Positions 35,467 to 44,165 of a stretch of DNA of 64,000 bases are shown piece after piece. The position numbers and the translations under genes were made by a program. Location: NCBI RefSeq assembly GCF_002101395.1, contig NZ_CP019706.1, positions 1,116,001 through 1,180,000 of the forward strand, in the 5' to 3' direction. Below the pieces are notes generated by a model. That model was not told the origin of the DNA, ran no database searches, and saw only the letters and a list, made by a program, of their open reading frames with translations. Positions within the stretch are counted from its first letter, which is position 1. Each line of letters begins with the position of its first letter. This DNA is from Pantoea alhagi. Lineage in GTDB: Bacteria; Pseudomonadota; Gammaproteobacteria; Enterobacterales; Enterobacteriaceae.

Positions 35467-36348
35467 ATGCCCTGGATACAAATCAAGATCAACACAACCG
35501 GCGCGGATGCAGAAGCGCTGGGTGACCTGTTAATGGAACAGGGAGCCGTGTCGGTAACCTTCCAGGATACTCACGATACGCCGGTGTTTGAGCCGCTGCC
35601 GGGCGAGACGCGCCTGTGGGGCGATACCGATGCTATCGGCCTGTTTGATGCCGAAACGGATATGGCGGAAGTGGTTAGCCTGCTGGAACAGGATCCGCTG
35701 CTGGGCCAGGGCTTTCGCCATAAGATCGAACAGATCGAAGATAAAGACTGGGAACGCGAATGGATGGAAAATTTCCACCCGATGCGCTTTGGGCAACGTT
35801 TATGGATCTGCCCAAGCTGGCGCGACGTGCCCGATCCCACTGCGGTTAATGTGATGCTCGATCCGGGTCTCGCTTTTGGAACCGGTACGCATCCTACGAC
35901 CGCTATGTGCCTGAGCTGGCTTGACGGGCTGGATTTACAGGGCAAAACCGTGATCGATTTCGGCTGTGGCTCCGGTATTCTTGCTATCGCGGCCCTGAAG
36001 CTTGGCGCTGCGCAGGCGATCGGGATCGATATCGATCCGCAGGCCATTCAGGCCAGCCGCGACAATGCTGAGCGCAATGGCGTATCCGGGCGCTTATCGC
36101 TCTATCTGCCCCACCAGCAGCCAGATAACCTGAGCGCCGATGTGGTGGTCGCGAATATCCTTGCCGGACCGCTACGTGAGCTAGCACCGCTTATCAGCGT
36201 CCTGCCGAAAACGGGTGGCCACTTAGGTCTGTCGGGTATTCTTGCCAGTCAGGCAGACAGCGTTTGTGAAGCTTACAGCGAACGCTTTGAGCTTGACCCT
36301 GTGGCGGAAAAAGAGGAGTGGTGCCGCATTACCGGTATTCGCCGCTAA
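35467..36348 (+). CDS. prmA: ribosomal protein L11 methyltransferase
   Basis: A 293-residue enzyme, the E. coli length. The N-terminal domain recognises L11; the C-terminal SAM-dependent domain carries motif I VIDFGCGSGILAIAALKLGA near residue 162 and the methyl-transfer segment VVVANILAGPLREL near 225. It trimethylates L11 at several sites. It is close behind panF, and in E. coli the dusB-fis operon follows directly; here a degraded carbonic anhydrase gene lies between. Confidence 0.98.
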   Translation: MPWIQIKINTTGADAEALGDLLMEQGAVSVTFQDTHDTPVFEPLPGETRLWGDTDAIGLFDAETDMAEVVSLLEQDPLLGQGFRHKIEQIEDKDWEREWMENFHPMRFGQRLWICPSWRDVPDPTAVNVMLDPGLAFGTGTHPTTAMCLSWLDGLDLQGKTVIDFGCGSGILAIAALKLGAAQAIGIDIDPQAIQASRDNAERNGVSGRLSLYLPHQQPDNLSADVVVANILAGPLRELAPLISVLPKTGGHLGLSGILASQADSVCEAYSERFELDPVAEKEEWCRITGIRR

Positions 36349-36360
36349 GCCTGCCTGCCC

Positions 36361-36404
36361 GCGCGTTGTGAGTGGCTATCGCAACGCGCCATTTCCTTTT
36401 TCCT
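36361..36404 (+). terminator. probable terminator after prmA
   Basis: An eight-base-pair perfect stem (GCGCGTTG with CAACGCGC) and a T-rich tail lie 13 bases after the prmA stop. The tail is interrupted, so strength is moderate. Confidence 0.55.
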
Positions 36405-36487
36405 CTTTTCTGCTTACAGATAGCTGTCTGTTTTTTGTACTATCAGCACGGATTAAAGACGCCTCTGATAAACAAAAAAGGGATAGC

Positions 36488-36841
36488 ATGATGCAAAAAA
36501 CAATAGCCGTGCTGCTGAGCTTGCCGCTGGCCTGGGCGGCATCGGTCCTTGCAGAAAATCAATGGTCCTATAAAGGGAGTGCTTCACCAGGGCACTGGAG
36601 CGAACTCAACGAGCAGTGGTTTTTCTGCAATAAAGGACGATACCAGTCACCCATTGATATCAGCGATCCTGTCGCGGGAAATCTGCCGAAAAACCTCTCT
36701 TTAGCGTTGCTTTTTCCGCAGGATAAACATTATTACCGGTTCAGCGGTTCCCTGACCACGCCGCCCTGTACGGAAGGCGTGATATGGCCGGCAAATCGTG
36801 GAATAAGATGGTGCCTTAACGCTATCCAGATAAAGCCATAG
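36488..36841 (+). pseudogene. degraded alpha-type carbonic anhydrase (internal deletion)
   Basis: An open frame of 117 codons that joins two ends of an alpha-carbonic anhydrase. Residues 1-22 are a signal peptide (LAWAASVLA), and 25-72 match the family N-terminus (NQWSYKG, HWSEL, QSPIDI). Residues 75-100 are the family C-terminal block (HYYRFSGSLTTPPCTEGVIW). The middle, about 100 residues with the three zinc-binding His, is missing, with the junction near nucleotide 36,707. The end is also cut short after QIKP. It cannot be an active enzyme of this family. Intact proteins are usually about 220-250 residues. It has an ATG with a weak ribosome site. Confidence 0.85.
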
Positions 36842-37040
36842 CGGGTTGCAGAGGCGTTATTGATGTCATATCTGTGGTTTTAAGCGCCGGAAAGACGCTT
36901 TTATCCTGTGGATGAGATCACATTTTAATAAAAATCTTTGCACACAATTTAATCGAGAAATTTTAAATGCATGTTTTTAAAGGACAAAGTTTTGAGGGTC
37001 ATGGAGTAACCGACTTTTCTATGATTTTTACCCAATGATT

Positions 37041-37055
37041 GTTCAAAGTTTGGCC
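37041..37055 (+). promoter_or_regulatory. Fis-like binding site in the dusB-fis promoter
   Basis: GTTCAAAGTTTGGCC fits the Fis consensus G-N-T-Y-A-A-W-W-W-T-T-R-A-N-C at all but two positions. Its centre is about 43 bases before the predicted transcription start, close to the autoregulatory site II of E. coli fis. Binding is inferred. Confidence 0.55.
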
Positions 37056-37084
37056 TTTCATCTTCAGTAAAAAATGCGTAATAT
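37056..37084 (+). promoter_or_regulatory. dusB-fis promoter
   Basis: A TTTCAT -35 (37056-37061) and a TAATAT -10 (37079-37084) with 17-base spacing are followed by a GC-rich discriminator (ACGCCGCC). This matches the well-known E. coli dusB-fis promoter, which is under growth-phase, stringent and Fis control. It lies 36 bases before the dusB start. Confidence 0.8.
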
Positions 37085-37119
37085 ACGCCGCCTTGCGAGT
37101 AGATACGGTCACTTCTTTC

Positions 37120-38085
37120 ATGCGCATTGGACAACACCAGCTCCGTAATCAACTGATAGCCGCTCCGATGGCCGGTATTACTGACAGGCCTTTCAGAACG
37201 CTCTGTTATCAGATGGGGGCCGGAATGGCCGTTTCCGAGATGATGTCGTCAAACCCAGAAGTTTGGGCCAGCGATAAGTCTCGTTTGCGTATGGTACATA
37301 GTGACGAGCCCGGAATTCGCGCCGTGCAGATTGCCGGTTGCGATCCTGATGAAATGGCTGAAGCGGCACGGATTAATGTTGCGTCCGGCGCTCAGGTTAT
37401 TGATATCAATATGGGCTGCCCGGCCAAAAAAGTTAATCGTAAGATGGCAGGCTCTGCGCTGCTGCAATATCCCGACGTGGTGAAGAATATTCTTACCGCT
37501 GTGGTTAATGCAGTAGAGGTGCCGGTTACCTTAAAGATTCGTACCGGCTGGGATAGAGATAATCGTAATTGCACTGAAATTGCCCAATTGGCTGAACGTT
37601 GTGGTATCCAGGCTTTGACCATTCATGGCCGAACCCGCGCCTGTTTGTTCAATGGCAACGCTGAATACGACAGCATTCGGACAGTTAAGCAGAACGTTTC
37701 CATTCCGGTTATCGCGAACGGAGACATTACTGACCCGCACAAGGCCAGGGCGGTGCTCGACTATACGGGAGCTGATGCTCTGATGATAGGACGCGCCGCT
37801 CAGGGAAGACCGTGGATCTTCCGGGAAATCCAGCATTATCTGGACACTGGGGAGTTGCTCCCACCCATGCCGCTGGCAGAAGTGAAGCGCTTGCTCATCG
37901 GGCATATACGGGAACTGCACGACTTTTACGGTCACGGCAAGGGATACCGTATTGCACGAAAACACGTTTCCTGGTATCTCCAGGAAAACGCCCCAAACGA
38001 CCAGTTTCGGCGCACATTCAACGCCATTGAGGATGCCAGCGAACAGCTGGAGGCGTTGGAGGCATACTTCGAAAAACTTGCGTAA
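37120..38085 (+). CDS. dusB: tRNA-dihydrouridine synthase B
   Basis: A 321-residue FMN enzyme, the E. coli length. FMN-barrel motifs include APMAGITDRPFR (residues 15-26) and the catalytic Cys100 in NMGCPAKK, plus the phosphate loop DALMIGRAAQGRPW near residue 220. DusB reduces uridine to dihydrouridine at position 17 of tRNA. A longer frame from 37039 exists but overlaps the promoter; the start MRIGQHQLRNQLIAAPMAG is the family one. It lies 24 bases before fis. Confidence 0.98.
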   Translation: MRIGQHQLRNQLIAAPMAGITDRPFRTLCYQMGAGMAVSEMMSSNPEVWASDKSRLRMVHSDEPGIRAVQIAGCDPDEMAEAARINVASGAQVIDINMGCPAKKVNRKMAGSALLQYPDVVKNILTAVVNAVEVPVTLKIRTGWDRDNRNCTEIAQLAERCGIQALTIHGRTRACLFNGNAEYDSIRTVKQNVSIPVIANGDITDPHKARAVLDYTGADALMIGRAAQGRPWIFREIQHYLDTGELLPPMPLAEVKRLLIGHIRELHDFYGHGKGYRIARKHVSWYLQENAPNDQFRRTFNAIEDASEQLEALEAYFEKLA

Positions 38086-38109
38086 ACGAAATAAAGAGCT
38101 GACAGAACT

Positions 38110-38406
38110 ATGTTCGAACAACGCGTAAATTCTGACGTACTGACCGTTTCTACCGTTAACTCACAGGATCAGGTGACGCAAAAGCCGCTGCGTGATTCGG
38201 TAAAACAGGCACTGAAGAACTATTTTGCTCAACTGAATGGTCAGGATGTTAATGATCTGTATGAGCTGGTACTGGCTGAAGTAGAGCAGCCTCTGTTGGA
38301 CATGGTGATGCAATATACCCGTGGCAACCAGACCCGTGCAGCCCTGATGATGGGTATCAACCGCGGTACGCTGCGTAAGAAACTGAAAAAATACGGCATG
38401 AATTAA
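38110..38406 (+). CDS. fis: DNA-binding protein Fis
   Basis: A 98-residue nucleoid protein, the E. coli length and nearly the same sequence. The N-terminal arm mediates DNA inversion functions and the C-terminal helix-turn-helix (about 73-95) includes [20 protein letters not shown]. Fis bends DNA and activates rRNA promoters such as that of the operon at 44,166-49,950, and represses its own promoter. It ends at a strong terminator. Confidence 0.99.
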
Positions 38407-38419
38407 TTTCTTCGCTGTG

Positions 38420-38452
38420 AAAAAAGGCGCTCCATTCGGATGCGCCTTTTTT
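38420..38452 (+). terminator. intrinsic terminator of dusB-fis
   Basis: A hairpin with stem AAAAAGGCGC paired with GCGCCTTTTT and a T-run lies 13 bases after the fis stop. Confidence 0.88.
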
Positions 38453-38599
38453 AATGTCTGGACCTCAAGAATTGTCCGTTTTTTGTAAATCTGGCCTGCC
38501 CGGCCTAACTTCTGTTTACCATCGTTGTCTGAGAAACTGTACCGCGACTGATTGCCATCTTTATGCGTTACATCTTTTTTTTACGCATATGAGAGCGTC

Positions 38600-39520
38600 A
38601 TGAAATCATCACCACGTTTTACCCTTGATATGCTGCATCCCCGCCACTGGCTTACCTGGTTTGGTCTTGGCGTTCTGTTTCTGTTGGTTCAGCTTCCCTT
38701 TCCGCTGCTTGAGAAGCTGGGTGTCTGGATGGGTCGTACCTCGATGCGCTTTTTGCCGCGCCGGGTACGTATTACACGTCGTAATTTAGAGCTCTGCTTC
38801 CCTGATCTTAGCTCATCCGAGCTGGAACAACGCATCATCCATAATTTCGAATCGTTAGGTATGGGCCTGATGGAAACCGGCATGGCGTGGTTTTGGTCCG
38901 ACGCACGCGTGAAGCGCTGGTTTACCGTCAATGGTTTACATAACCTCCAGGCAGCACAGAAAAACAAACGCGGCGCGCTGATTATTGGCGTGCATTTTAT
39001 GTCGCTGGAGCTGGGCGGCCGCACGATGGGCCTGTGTCAGCCGATGATGGCGATGTACCGCCCGCATAACAACAAACTGATGGAATGGGTGCAAACCAAA
39101 GGCCGTATGCGCTCTAATAAAGCCATGATCGACCGTCGTGACCTGCGCGGTATGGTAAAAGCGCTTAAGCAAGGCGAGGCCGTATGGTTTGCTCCCGATC
39201 AGGATTACGGCCCGAAAGGCAGCGTATTTGCTCCGCTTTTTGCGGTTCCGCAGGCGGCGACCACTAACGGTACCTTTATGCTGGCCCGCATGGCGAAACC
39301 GGCGATGATCACCGTGGTGTTGATTCGTAAAGAGCGTGGCCAGGGATATGAACTGGTTATTCAGCCAGAGCTGGAAAACTATCCGCTGGAAGATGAACAG
39401 GCTGCCGCTGCCTATATGAATAAAATTATTGAACGGGAAATTCTGCGCGCACCAAGCCAATATCTATGGCTACACCGTCGTTTTAAAACCCGTCCGGTAG
39501 GCACTGCCTCACTCTATTAG
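38600..39520 (+). CDS. lpxP: Kdo2-lipid IVA acyltransferase, LpxP/LpxL type
   Basis: A 306-residue late lipid A acyltransferase. One N-terminal membrane segment (about 20-40) is followed by the catalytic H-X4-E motif, His132 and Glu137 (HFMSLE). The segments LELGGRTMGLCQPMMAMYRP and MEWVQTKGRMRSNKAMI are closer to E. coli LpxP (palmitoleoyl, cold-induced) than to LpxL (lauroyl). Substrate preference is therefore inferred from similarity. The longer frame from 38552 is rejected since MKSSPRFTLDMLHPRHWLTW is the family start. A clear terminator follows. Confidence 0.88.
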   Translation: MKSSPRFTLDMLHPRHWLTWFGLGVLFLLVQLPFPLLEKLGVWMGRTSMRFLPRRVRITRRNLELCFPDLSSSELEQRIIHNFESLGMGLMETGMAWFWSDARVKRWFTVNGLHNLQAAQKNKRGALIIGVHFMSLELGGRTMGLCQPMMAMYRPHNNKLMEWVQTKGRMRSNKAMIDRRDLRGMVKALKQGEAVWFAPDQDYGPKGSVFAPLFAVPQAATTNGTFMLARMAKPAMITVVLIRKERGQGYELVIQPELENYPLEDEQAAAAYMNKIIEREILRAPSQYLWLHRRFKTRPVGTASLY

Positions 39521-39538
39521 TTAACCCGATCGATGAAA

Positions 39539-39571
39539 GCCCGTTAGTGGTAACACTAACGGGCTTTTTTT
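39539..39571 (+). terminator. intrinsic terminator after lpxP-like gene
   Basis: An 11-base-pair perfect stem (GCCCGTTAGTG with CACTAACGGGC), four-base loop and a T7 run lie 19 bases after the stop. Confidence 0.92.
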
Positions 39572-39638
39572 ATGCAGATCGCGGCACAGGTGTAATGTGC
39601 GCGCCAGTTCACATTCCAGTCATCCTCTTTAACTCTTT

Positions 39639-39683
39639 GCACTCTTTGTGATCGCCACACCTTACGTCGCCTCATACTGGTGC
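39639..39683 (+). promoter_or_regulatory. putative NtrC enhancer sites of aapJQMP
   Basis: The stretch at 39669-39683 matches 13 of 15 positions of the NtrC consensus GCACCA-N3-TGGTGC, and its centre is about 109 bases before the predicted start of transcription. A weaker site with an intact GCAC half lies at 39639-39653, about 139 bases before the start. The -108 and -140 spacing is that of the enhancers at E. coli glnA. Binding is inferred. Confidence 0.6.
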
Positions 39684-39758
39684 GCGATAGTAGCCAAACT
39701 TTTCCGTTACCTTCCGTTATTAATCGCTTTTCTACAAAGAACCAGGATCCTGCAACTC

Positions 39759-39774
39759 TGGCACTCTCTTTGCA
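39759..39774 (+). promoter_or_regulatory. sigma-54 promoter of aapJQMP
   Basis: TGGCAC, five bases, TTGCA gives a perfect -24/-12 element with GG at 39760-39761 and GC at 39772-39773. The predicted start of transcription is near 39785, about 83 bases before the aapJ ATG. The E. coli yhdWXYZ (aapJQMP) operon is a reported member of the nitrogen (Ntr) regulon, so nitrogen control is expected. Confidence 0.85.
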
Positions 39775-39867
39775 CAGTTGTGAATGGCTAACCGCCGCAG
39801 ACAGGAAAAGCGCAGCACAAGCGCTCGTCACCCCATAACGATATGATCACGCCACACAGGATGATTT

Positions 39868-40893
39868 ATGAATAAAACGATGCTTTCCGCTGTGTTAGCT
39901 ACCGCGTCGCTGCTGGCTATCGCAAATCAGGCTCATGCCGGCGCTACGCTTGACGCCATTAAAAAGAAAGGGTTTATTCAGTGCGGGATTAGCGATGGCC
40001 TGCCAGGATTTTCCTATGCTGATGCCAACGGTAAATTTACCGGGCTGGATGTCGATTTGTGCCGGGCCACCGCCGCCGCGCTATTTGGCGACGCAACCAA
40101 AGTAAAATATACCCCGCTTACCGCTAAAGAGCGCTTTACTGCCTTGCAATCGGGCGAAGTTGATATTTTATCGCGCAACACCACCTGGACATCCTCACGC
40201 GACGGCGGTATGGGCTTCCTGTTTGCTGGCGTCAACTACTATGACGGCATCGGCTTTCTTACCCATAACAAAGCCGGGCTGAAAAGCGCGAAAGAGCTTG
40301 ATGGCGCCACCGTATGTATCCAGGCCGGGACCGACACCGAGCTAAACGTGGCGGATTACTTTAAAGCGAACAAGATGCAGTACACGCCCGTTACCTTCGA
40401 TCGCTCCGATGAGTCAGCGAAGGCGCTCGACAGCGGTCGCTGCGATACGCTGGCTTCCGATCAGTCACAGCTCTATGCCTTGCGCATCAAGCTGGGCAAG
40501 CCTGACGAATTTATTGTCCTGCCTGAAGTGATTTCAAAAGAACCGCTTGGCCCGGTTGTTCGTCGAGGCGATGATGACTGGTTCACTATCGTAAAATGGT
40601 CTTTCTATGCCATGCTGAATGCCGAAGAGATGGGTATTAACTCGAAAAACGTCGACCAAATGGCGGCCAAACCCAGCACGCCGGATATGGCACATTTGCT
40701 GGGTTCAGAAGGCGATTTCGGTAAGGATCTGAAGCTGGATAATAAATGGGCTTATAACATCATCAAGCAGGTCGGCAACTATCAGGAGAGTTTCGATCGC
40801 AACGTAGGTAAAGATAGCCCGCTTAAAATAGCGCGTGGGCAAAACGCGCTCTGGAAAGATGGCGGCATCCAGTACGCACCTCCCGTACGTTAA
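39868..40893 (+). CDS. aapJ: general L-amino acid ABC transporter, substrate-binding protein AapJ
   Basis: A 341-residue periplasmic binding protein with a signal peptide (about 1-24, NQAHA then G). The rest is a type II amino-acid-binding fold; conserved family segments include FIQCGISDGLPGFSYAD, GLDVDLCRATAAALFGD and DTLASDQSQLYALR. The AapJ subfamily takes up a broad range of polar and other L-amino acids. It is the first gene of aapJQMP (E. coli yhdWXYZ), behind a sigma-54 promoter. Confidence 0.95.
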   Translation: MNKTMLSAVLATASLLAIANQAHAGATLDAIKKKGFIQCGISDGLPGFSYADANGKFTGLDVDLCRATAAALFGDATKVKYTPLTAKERFTALQSGEVDILSRNTTWTSSRDGGMGFLFAGVNYYDGIGFLTHNKAGLKSAKELDGATVCIQAGTDTELNVADYFKANKMQYTPVTFDRSDESAKALDSGRCDTLASDQSQLYALRIKLGKPDEFIVLPEVISKEPLGPVVRRGDDDWFTIVKWSFYAMLNAEEMGINSKNVDQMAAKPSTPDMAHLLGSEGDFGKDLKLDNKWAYNIIKQVGNYQESFDRNVGKDSPLKIARGQNALWKDGGIQYAPPVR

Positions 40894-40959
40894 TTCCTGC
40901 CAGTACACCGGGCACCGCTTACGGTGCCCTCGCCAGAATTTTCGCTTTTGAGGTCGATC

Positions 40960-42138
40960 ATGTCTCAACGCCCAACCGTGAAAAGGGACTTTTCATTCTC
41001 TAATCCTGCGGTTCGCGCCTGGCTTTACCAGATTTTCGCCGTTGTCGCCGTTTTCGCCGTAGTGGGATACCTCATCCATAATACCGTTCTCAATCTGGCC
41101 AACCGGGGCATTACCTCCGGCTTCGGCTTCCTGGAACGCAGCGCTGGCTTCGGGATTGTTCAGCACCTTATCGAGTATTCTGATGGTGATACCTATGCGC
41201 GTGTTTTTCTGGTTGGCTTAACCAATACGCTGCTGGTCTCTGCGCTTTGTATTGTTTTTGCTTCCGTACTGGGCTTTTTTATCGGCCTGGCGCGCCTTTC
41301 TGATAATTGGCTGCTGCGTAAAATCTCAACCTTCTATATCGAAACCTTCCGTAATATTCCGCCGCTGCTGCAAATATTCTTCTGGTACTTCGCCGTGCTG
41401 CGAAATTTGCCCGGGCCCAGACAGGCGCTGAATGCTTTAGATCTGGCGTTTATCAGTAATCGCGGGCTTTATATTCCCTGGCCGGAGTATGCTCCAGGGA
41501 CGTGGCCTTTTATCGTTGCCCTGCTGTTGGCCACTATCGCTACCGTTGCCCTGTTTCGTTTTAATCGCAACTATCAGCTGAAAACCGGCAGGCTACGCCG
41601 CACCTGGCCCGCAGCTGTGGCAATGCTGGTTATTTTACCGCTGATCGCCCATTTGCTGTTCGGCGCGGCGATGCACTGGGATATTCCTGCACTGCGTGGT
41701 TTTAACTTTCGTGGCGGTTTTGTATTGATACCTGAACTGGCTGCGCTCACCCTGGCGCTCTCTATTTATACCTCTTCGTTTATCGCCGAGGTGATCCGTT
41801 CAGGCATTGAGTCAGTACCGCATGGACAACATGAAGCTGCCATGTCGTTGGGTTTGCCTAATCCGGTTAGCTTGCGACAGGTCATCCTTCCGCAGGCGAT
41901 GCGGGTCATTATTCCACCGCTAACCAGCCAGTATCTGAATATCGTAAAAAACTCCTCGCTGGCGGCTGCCATCGGCTATCCCGATATGGTTTCGCTGTTT
42001 GCCGGCACGGTTCTTAACCAGACCGGCCAGGCAATAGAGACGATTGCCATGACGATGGCGGTTTATCTGACAATCAGCCTGTTGATCTCGCTGCTTATGA
42101 ACATCTACAACCGCAAAATCGCTCTGGTTGAACGTTAA
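40960..42138 (+). CDS. aapQ: general L-amino acid ABC transporter, permease AapQ
   Basis: A 392-residue inner-membrane permease (E. coli YhdX is 393) with about eight membrane segments. The C-terminal HisMQ-type domain has the EAA loop HEAAMSLGLPNPVSLRQVILPQA near residue 295, which contacts the ATPase. The N-terminal extension is typical of the AapQ/AapM pair. The ATG at 40960 has an acceptable ribosome site; the longer frame from 40924 does not fit the family. Confidence 0.95.
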   Translation: MSQRPTVKRDFSFSNPAVRAWLYQIFAVVAVFAVVGYLIHNTVLNLANRGITSGFGFLERSAGFGIVQHLIEYSDGDTYARVFLVGLTNTLLVSALCIVFASVLGFFIGLARLSDNWLLRKISTFYIETFRNIPPLLQIFFWYFAVLRNLPGPRQALNALDLAFISNRGLYIPWPEYAPGTWPFIVALLLATIATVALFRFNRNYQLKTGRLRRTWPAAVAMLVILPLIAHLLFGAAMHWDIPALRGFNFRGGFVLIPELAALTLALSIYTSSFIAEVIRSGIESVPHGQHEAAMSLGLPNPVSLRQVILPQAMRVIIPPLTSQYLNIVKNSSLAAAIGYPDMVSLFAGTVLNQTGQAIETIAMTMAVYLTISLLISLLMNIYNRKIALVER

Positions 42139-42153
42139 AAGGTACGACTTACC

Positions 42154-43254
42154 ATGACAGTAACCACACACGATCCGTCTCCCGTCCCGACAAATGTTGT
42201 TATGCGCATGTCGCGTTGGGCACATAAAAATCTGTTTTCCAGCTGGTTCAATACGCTGCTGACTTTGCTCTGCTTATGGATTATATGGAGCGTTATTCCG
42301 CCTGCGCTGAACTGGTTGATTTTCCAGGCTAACTGGTTTGGCGAAAGCCGTGCCGACTGTACAAAAGAAGGGGCATGCTGGGTATTTATTCACGCCCGTT
42401 TTGGCCAGTTTATGTATGGGCTTTATCCGCATGAACTGCGCTGGCGTATCAATATTACATTAATCATCGGGCTGCTTTCTCTTATACCGATGTTTATCAG
42501 GCGGATGCCACGCCGTGGTCGCTATATTGCCGTCTGGGCTATGGTATTTCCCCTTTTTGTCTGGCTGATGCTCTATGGCGGTCTGTTTGGCCTTGAGCGC
42601 GTAGAAACGCGTCAATGGGGTGGTTTAACGCTGACGTTGATTATTGCAGCTGTTGGGATTGCCGGCGCTTTACCGCTGGGCATTTTACTGGCTCTGGGAC
42701 GCCGCTCCACCCTGCCGGTGGTACGGGCACTGTCAGTGATTTTCATTGAGTTCTGGCGCGGCGTGCCCCTGATTACCGTACTGTTTATGTCATCCGTTAT
42801 GCTGCCGCTGTTTATGGCTGAGGGAACATCGATAGATAAGCTGGTACGGGCCCTGGTGGGCGTTATTCTCTTTCAGTCGGCCTATGTTGCAGAAGTGGTA
42901 CGCGGCGGATTACAGGCGTTGCCAAAAGGACAAACTGAAGCGGCGGAATCTTTGGCGCTCGGCTACTGGAAAACCCAACTGTTAATTATTCTTCCTCAGG
43001 CCCTCAAACTCACCATCCCTGGCCTGGTCAATACCATTATCGCCCTGTTCAAAGATACCAGTCTGGTCATCATTATCGGTCTGTTTGATCTGTTCAGTAG
43101 CGTACAGCAGGCTACTGTCGATCCAGCCTGGCTCGGTATGTCGACTGAAGGCTACGTTTTTGCTGCGCTGGTTTACTGGATCTTTTGCTTCGGTATGTCA
43201 CGTTACAGTCAGCACCTTGAGAACCGTTTTAACACCGGGCGTAAAGCACATTAA
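42154..43254 (+). CDS. aapM: general L-amino acid ABC transporter, permease AapM
   Basis: A 366-residue partner of AapQ with about eight membrane segments. The EAA loop is QTEAAESLALGYWKTQLLIILPQA near residue 260. It forms the membrane channel as an AapQ-AapM heterodimer. It starts 15 bases after aapQ and ends 11 bases before aapP. Confidence 0.95.
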   Translation: MTVTTHDPSPVPTNVVMRMSRWAHKNLFSSWFNTLLTLLCLWIIWSVIPPALNWLIFQANWFGESRADCTKEGACWVFIHARFGQFMYGLYPHELRWRINITLIIGLLSLIPMFIRRMPRRGRYIAVWAMVFPLFVWLMLYGGLFGLERVETRQWGGLTLTLIIAAVGIAGALPLGILLALGRRSTLPVVRALSVIFIEFWRGVPLITVLFMSSVMLPLFMAEGTSIDKLVRALVGVILFQSAYVAEVVRGGLQALPKGQTEAAESLALGYWKTQLLIILPQALKLTIPGLVNTIIALFKDTSLVIIIGLFDLFSSVQQATVDPAWLGMSTEGYVFAALVYWIFCFGMSRYSQHLENRFNTGRKAH

Positions 43255-43265
43255 GGAATATTCTA

Positions 43266-44021
43266 ATGAAACCTGTGACTCATTCTGCAGATACAATGAT
43301 TACGCTTGAAAATGTGAACAAGTGGTACGGGCAGTTTCATGTGCTGAAAAATATTAATCTTACGGTAAAACCGCGTGAACGTATCGTGCTGTGCGGCCCT
43401 TCCGGCTCCGGAAAATCAACGACAATCCGCTGCATTAATCATCTTGAAGAGCATCAGCAGGGACGAATCATTGTGGATGGCATTCATTTAAATAACGACC
43501 TGCGCAATATTGAAAAAGTCCGTACTGAAGTCGGCATGGTATTCCAGCATTTTAATCTTTTCCCGCACCTGACAGTGCTGCAGAACTGTACCCTTGCGCC
43601 AATCTGGGTGCGAAAGACGCCCAAAAAAGAGGCTGAGGCGTTGGCGATGCATTACCTGGAGCGGGTTCGTATCGCTGAACATGCTCATAAATTTCCCGGA
43701 CAGATTTCTGGCGGTCAGCAGCAGCGGGTAGCGATTGCTCGTTCACTTTGTATGAAGCCTAAAATTATGCTGTTCGATGAGCCGACATCAGCGCTTGATC
43801 CTGAAATGGTAAAAGAGGTTTTGGATACCATGATTGGTCTGGCAGAAGATGGTATGACGATGCTTTGCGTTACGCATGAGATGGGCTTTGCCCGTACCGT
43901 AGCCGATCGGGTGATCTTTATGGATCGCGGGGAGATTGTAGAACAGGCACCCCCTGAAGAATTCTTCGCGCATCCTAAATCAGAGCGTACGCGTATGTTT
44001 TTATCGCAGGTTATTCATTAA
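43266..44021 (+). CDS. aapP: general L-amino acid ABC transporter, ATP-binding protein AapP
   Basis: A 251-residue ABC ATPase. Walker A GPSGSGKST is near residue 45, the signature SGGQQQRVAIARS near 148, Walker B IMLFDEPTSALDPE near 168, and the switch His in THEMGFA near 205. It powers uptake through AapQM. It is the last gene of the operon and is convergent with the rRNA operon; no terminator with a T-run on the plus strand was seen between. Confidence 0.96.
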   Translation: MKPVTHSADTMITLENVNKWYGQFHVLKNINLTVKPRERIVLCGPSGSGKSTTIRCINHLEEHQQGRIIVDGIHLNNDLRNIEKVRTEVGMVFQHFNLFPHLTVLQNCTLAPIWVRKTPKKEAEALAMHYLERVRIAEHAHKFPGQISGGQQQRVAIARSLCMKPKIMLFDEPTSALDPEMVKEVLDTMIGLAEDGMTMLCVTHEMGFARTVADRVIFMDRGEIVEQAPPEEFFAHPKSERTRMFLSQVIH

Positions 44022-44123
44022 GCCAGTTTGGAACTCTACTCCGGGCTGGGGTAGATAGTGTATAACTGCCTAACAGAGATATATCTATTAACGGCCAGCA
44101 AAAATTTCTTTGATAATCAGAAA

Positions 44124-44151
44124 CGAAAAAGCCTCAGCTTTCGCTGAGGCT
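44124..44151 (-). terminator. terminator of the rRNA operon
   Basis: On the minus strand an eight-base-pair stem (GCCTCAGC with GCTGAGGC) with a four-base loop is followed by a T5 run. It lies 15 bases beyond the last 5S gene. Confidence 0.88.
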
Positions 44152-44165
44152 CTGTCGTTTATTTG

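Noticed and set aside
39556..39831. 91-codon minus-strand frame with a hydrophobic start before aapJ
   Set aside because: It covers the sigma-54 promoter and the lpxP terminator, has no ribosome site, and the sequence after the start is low in protein-like character.
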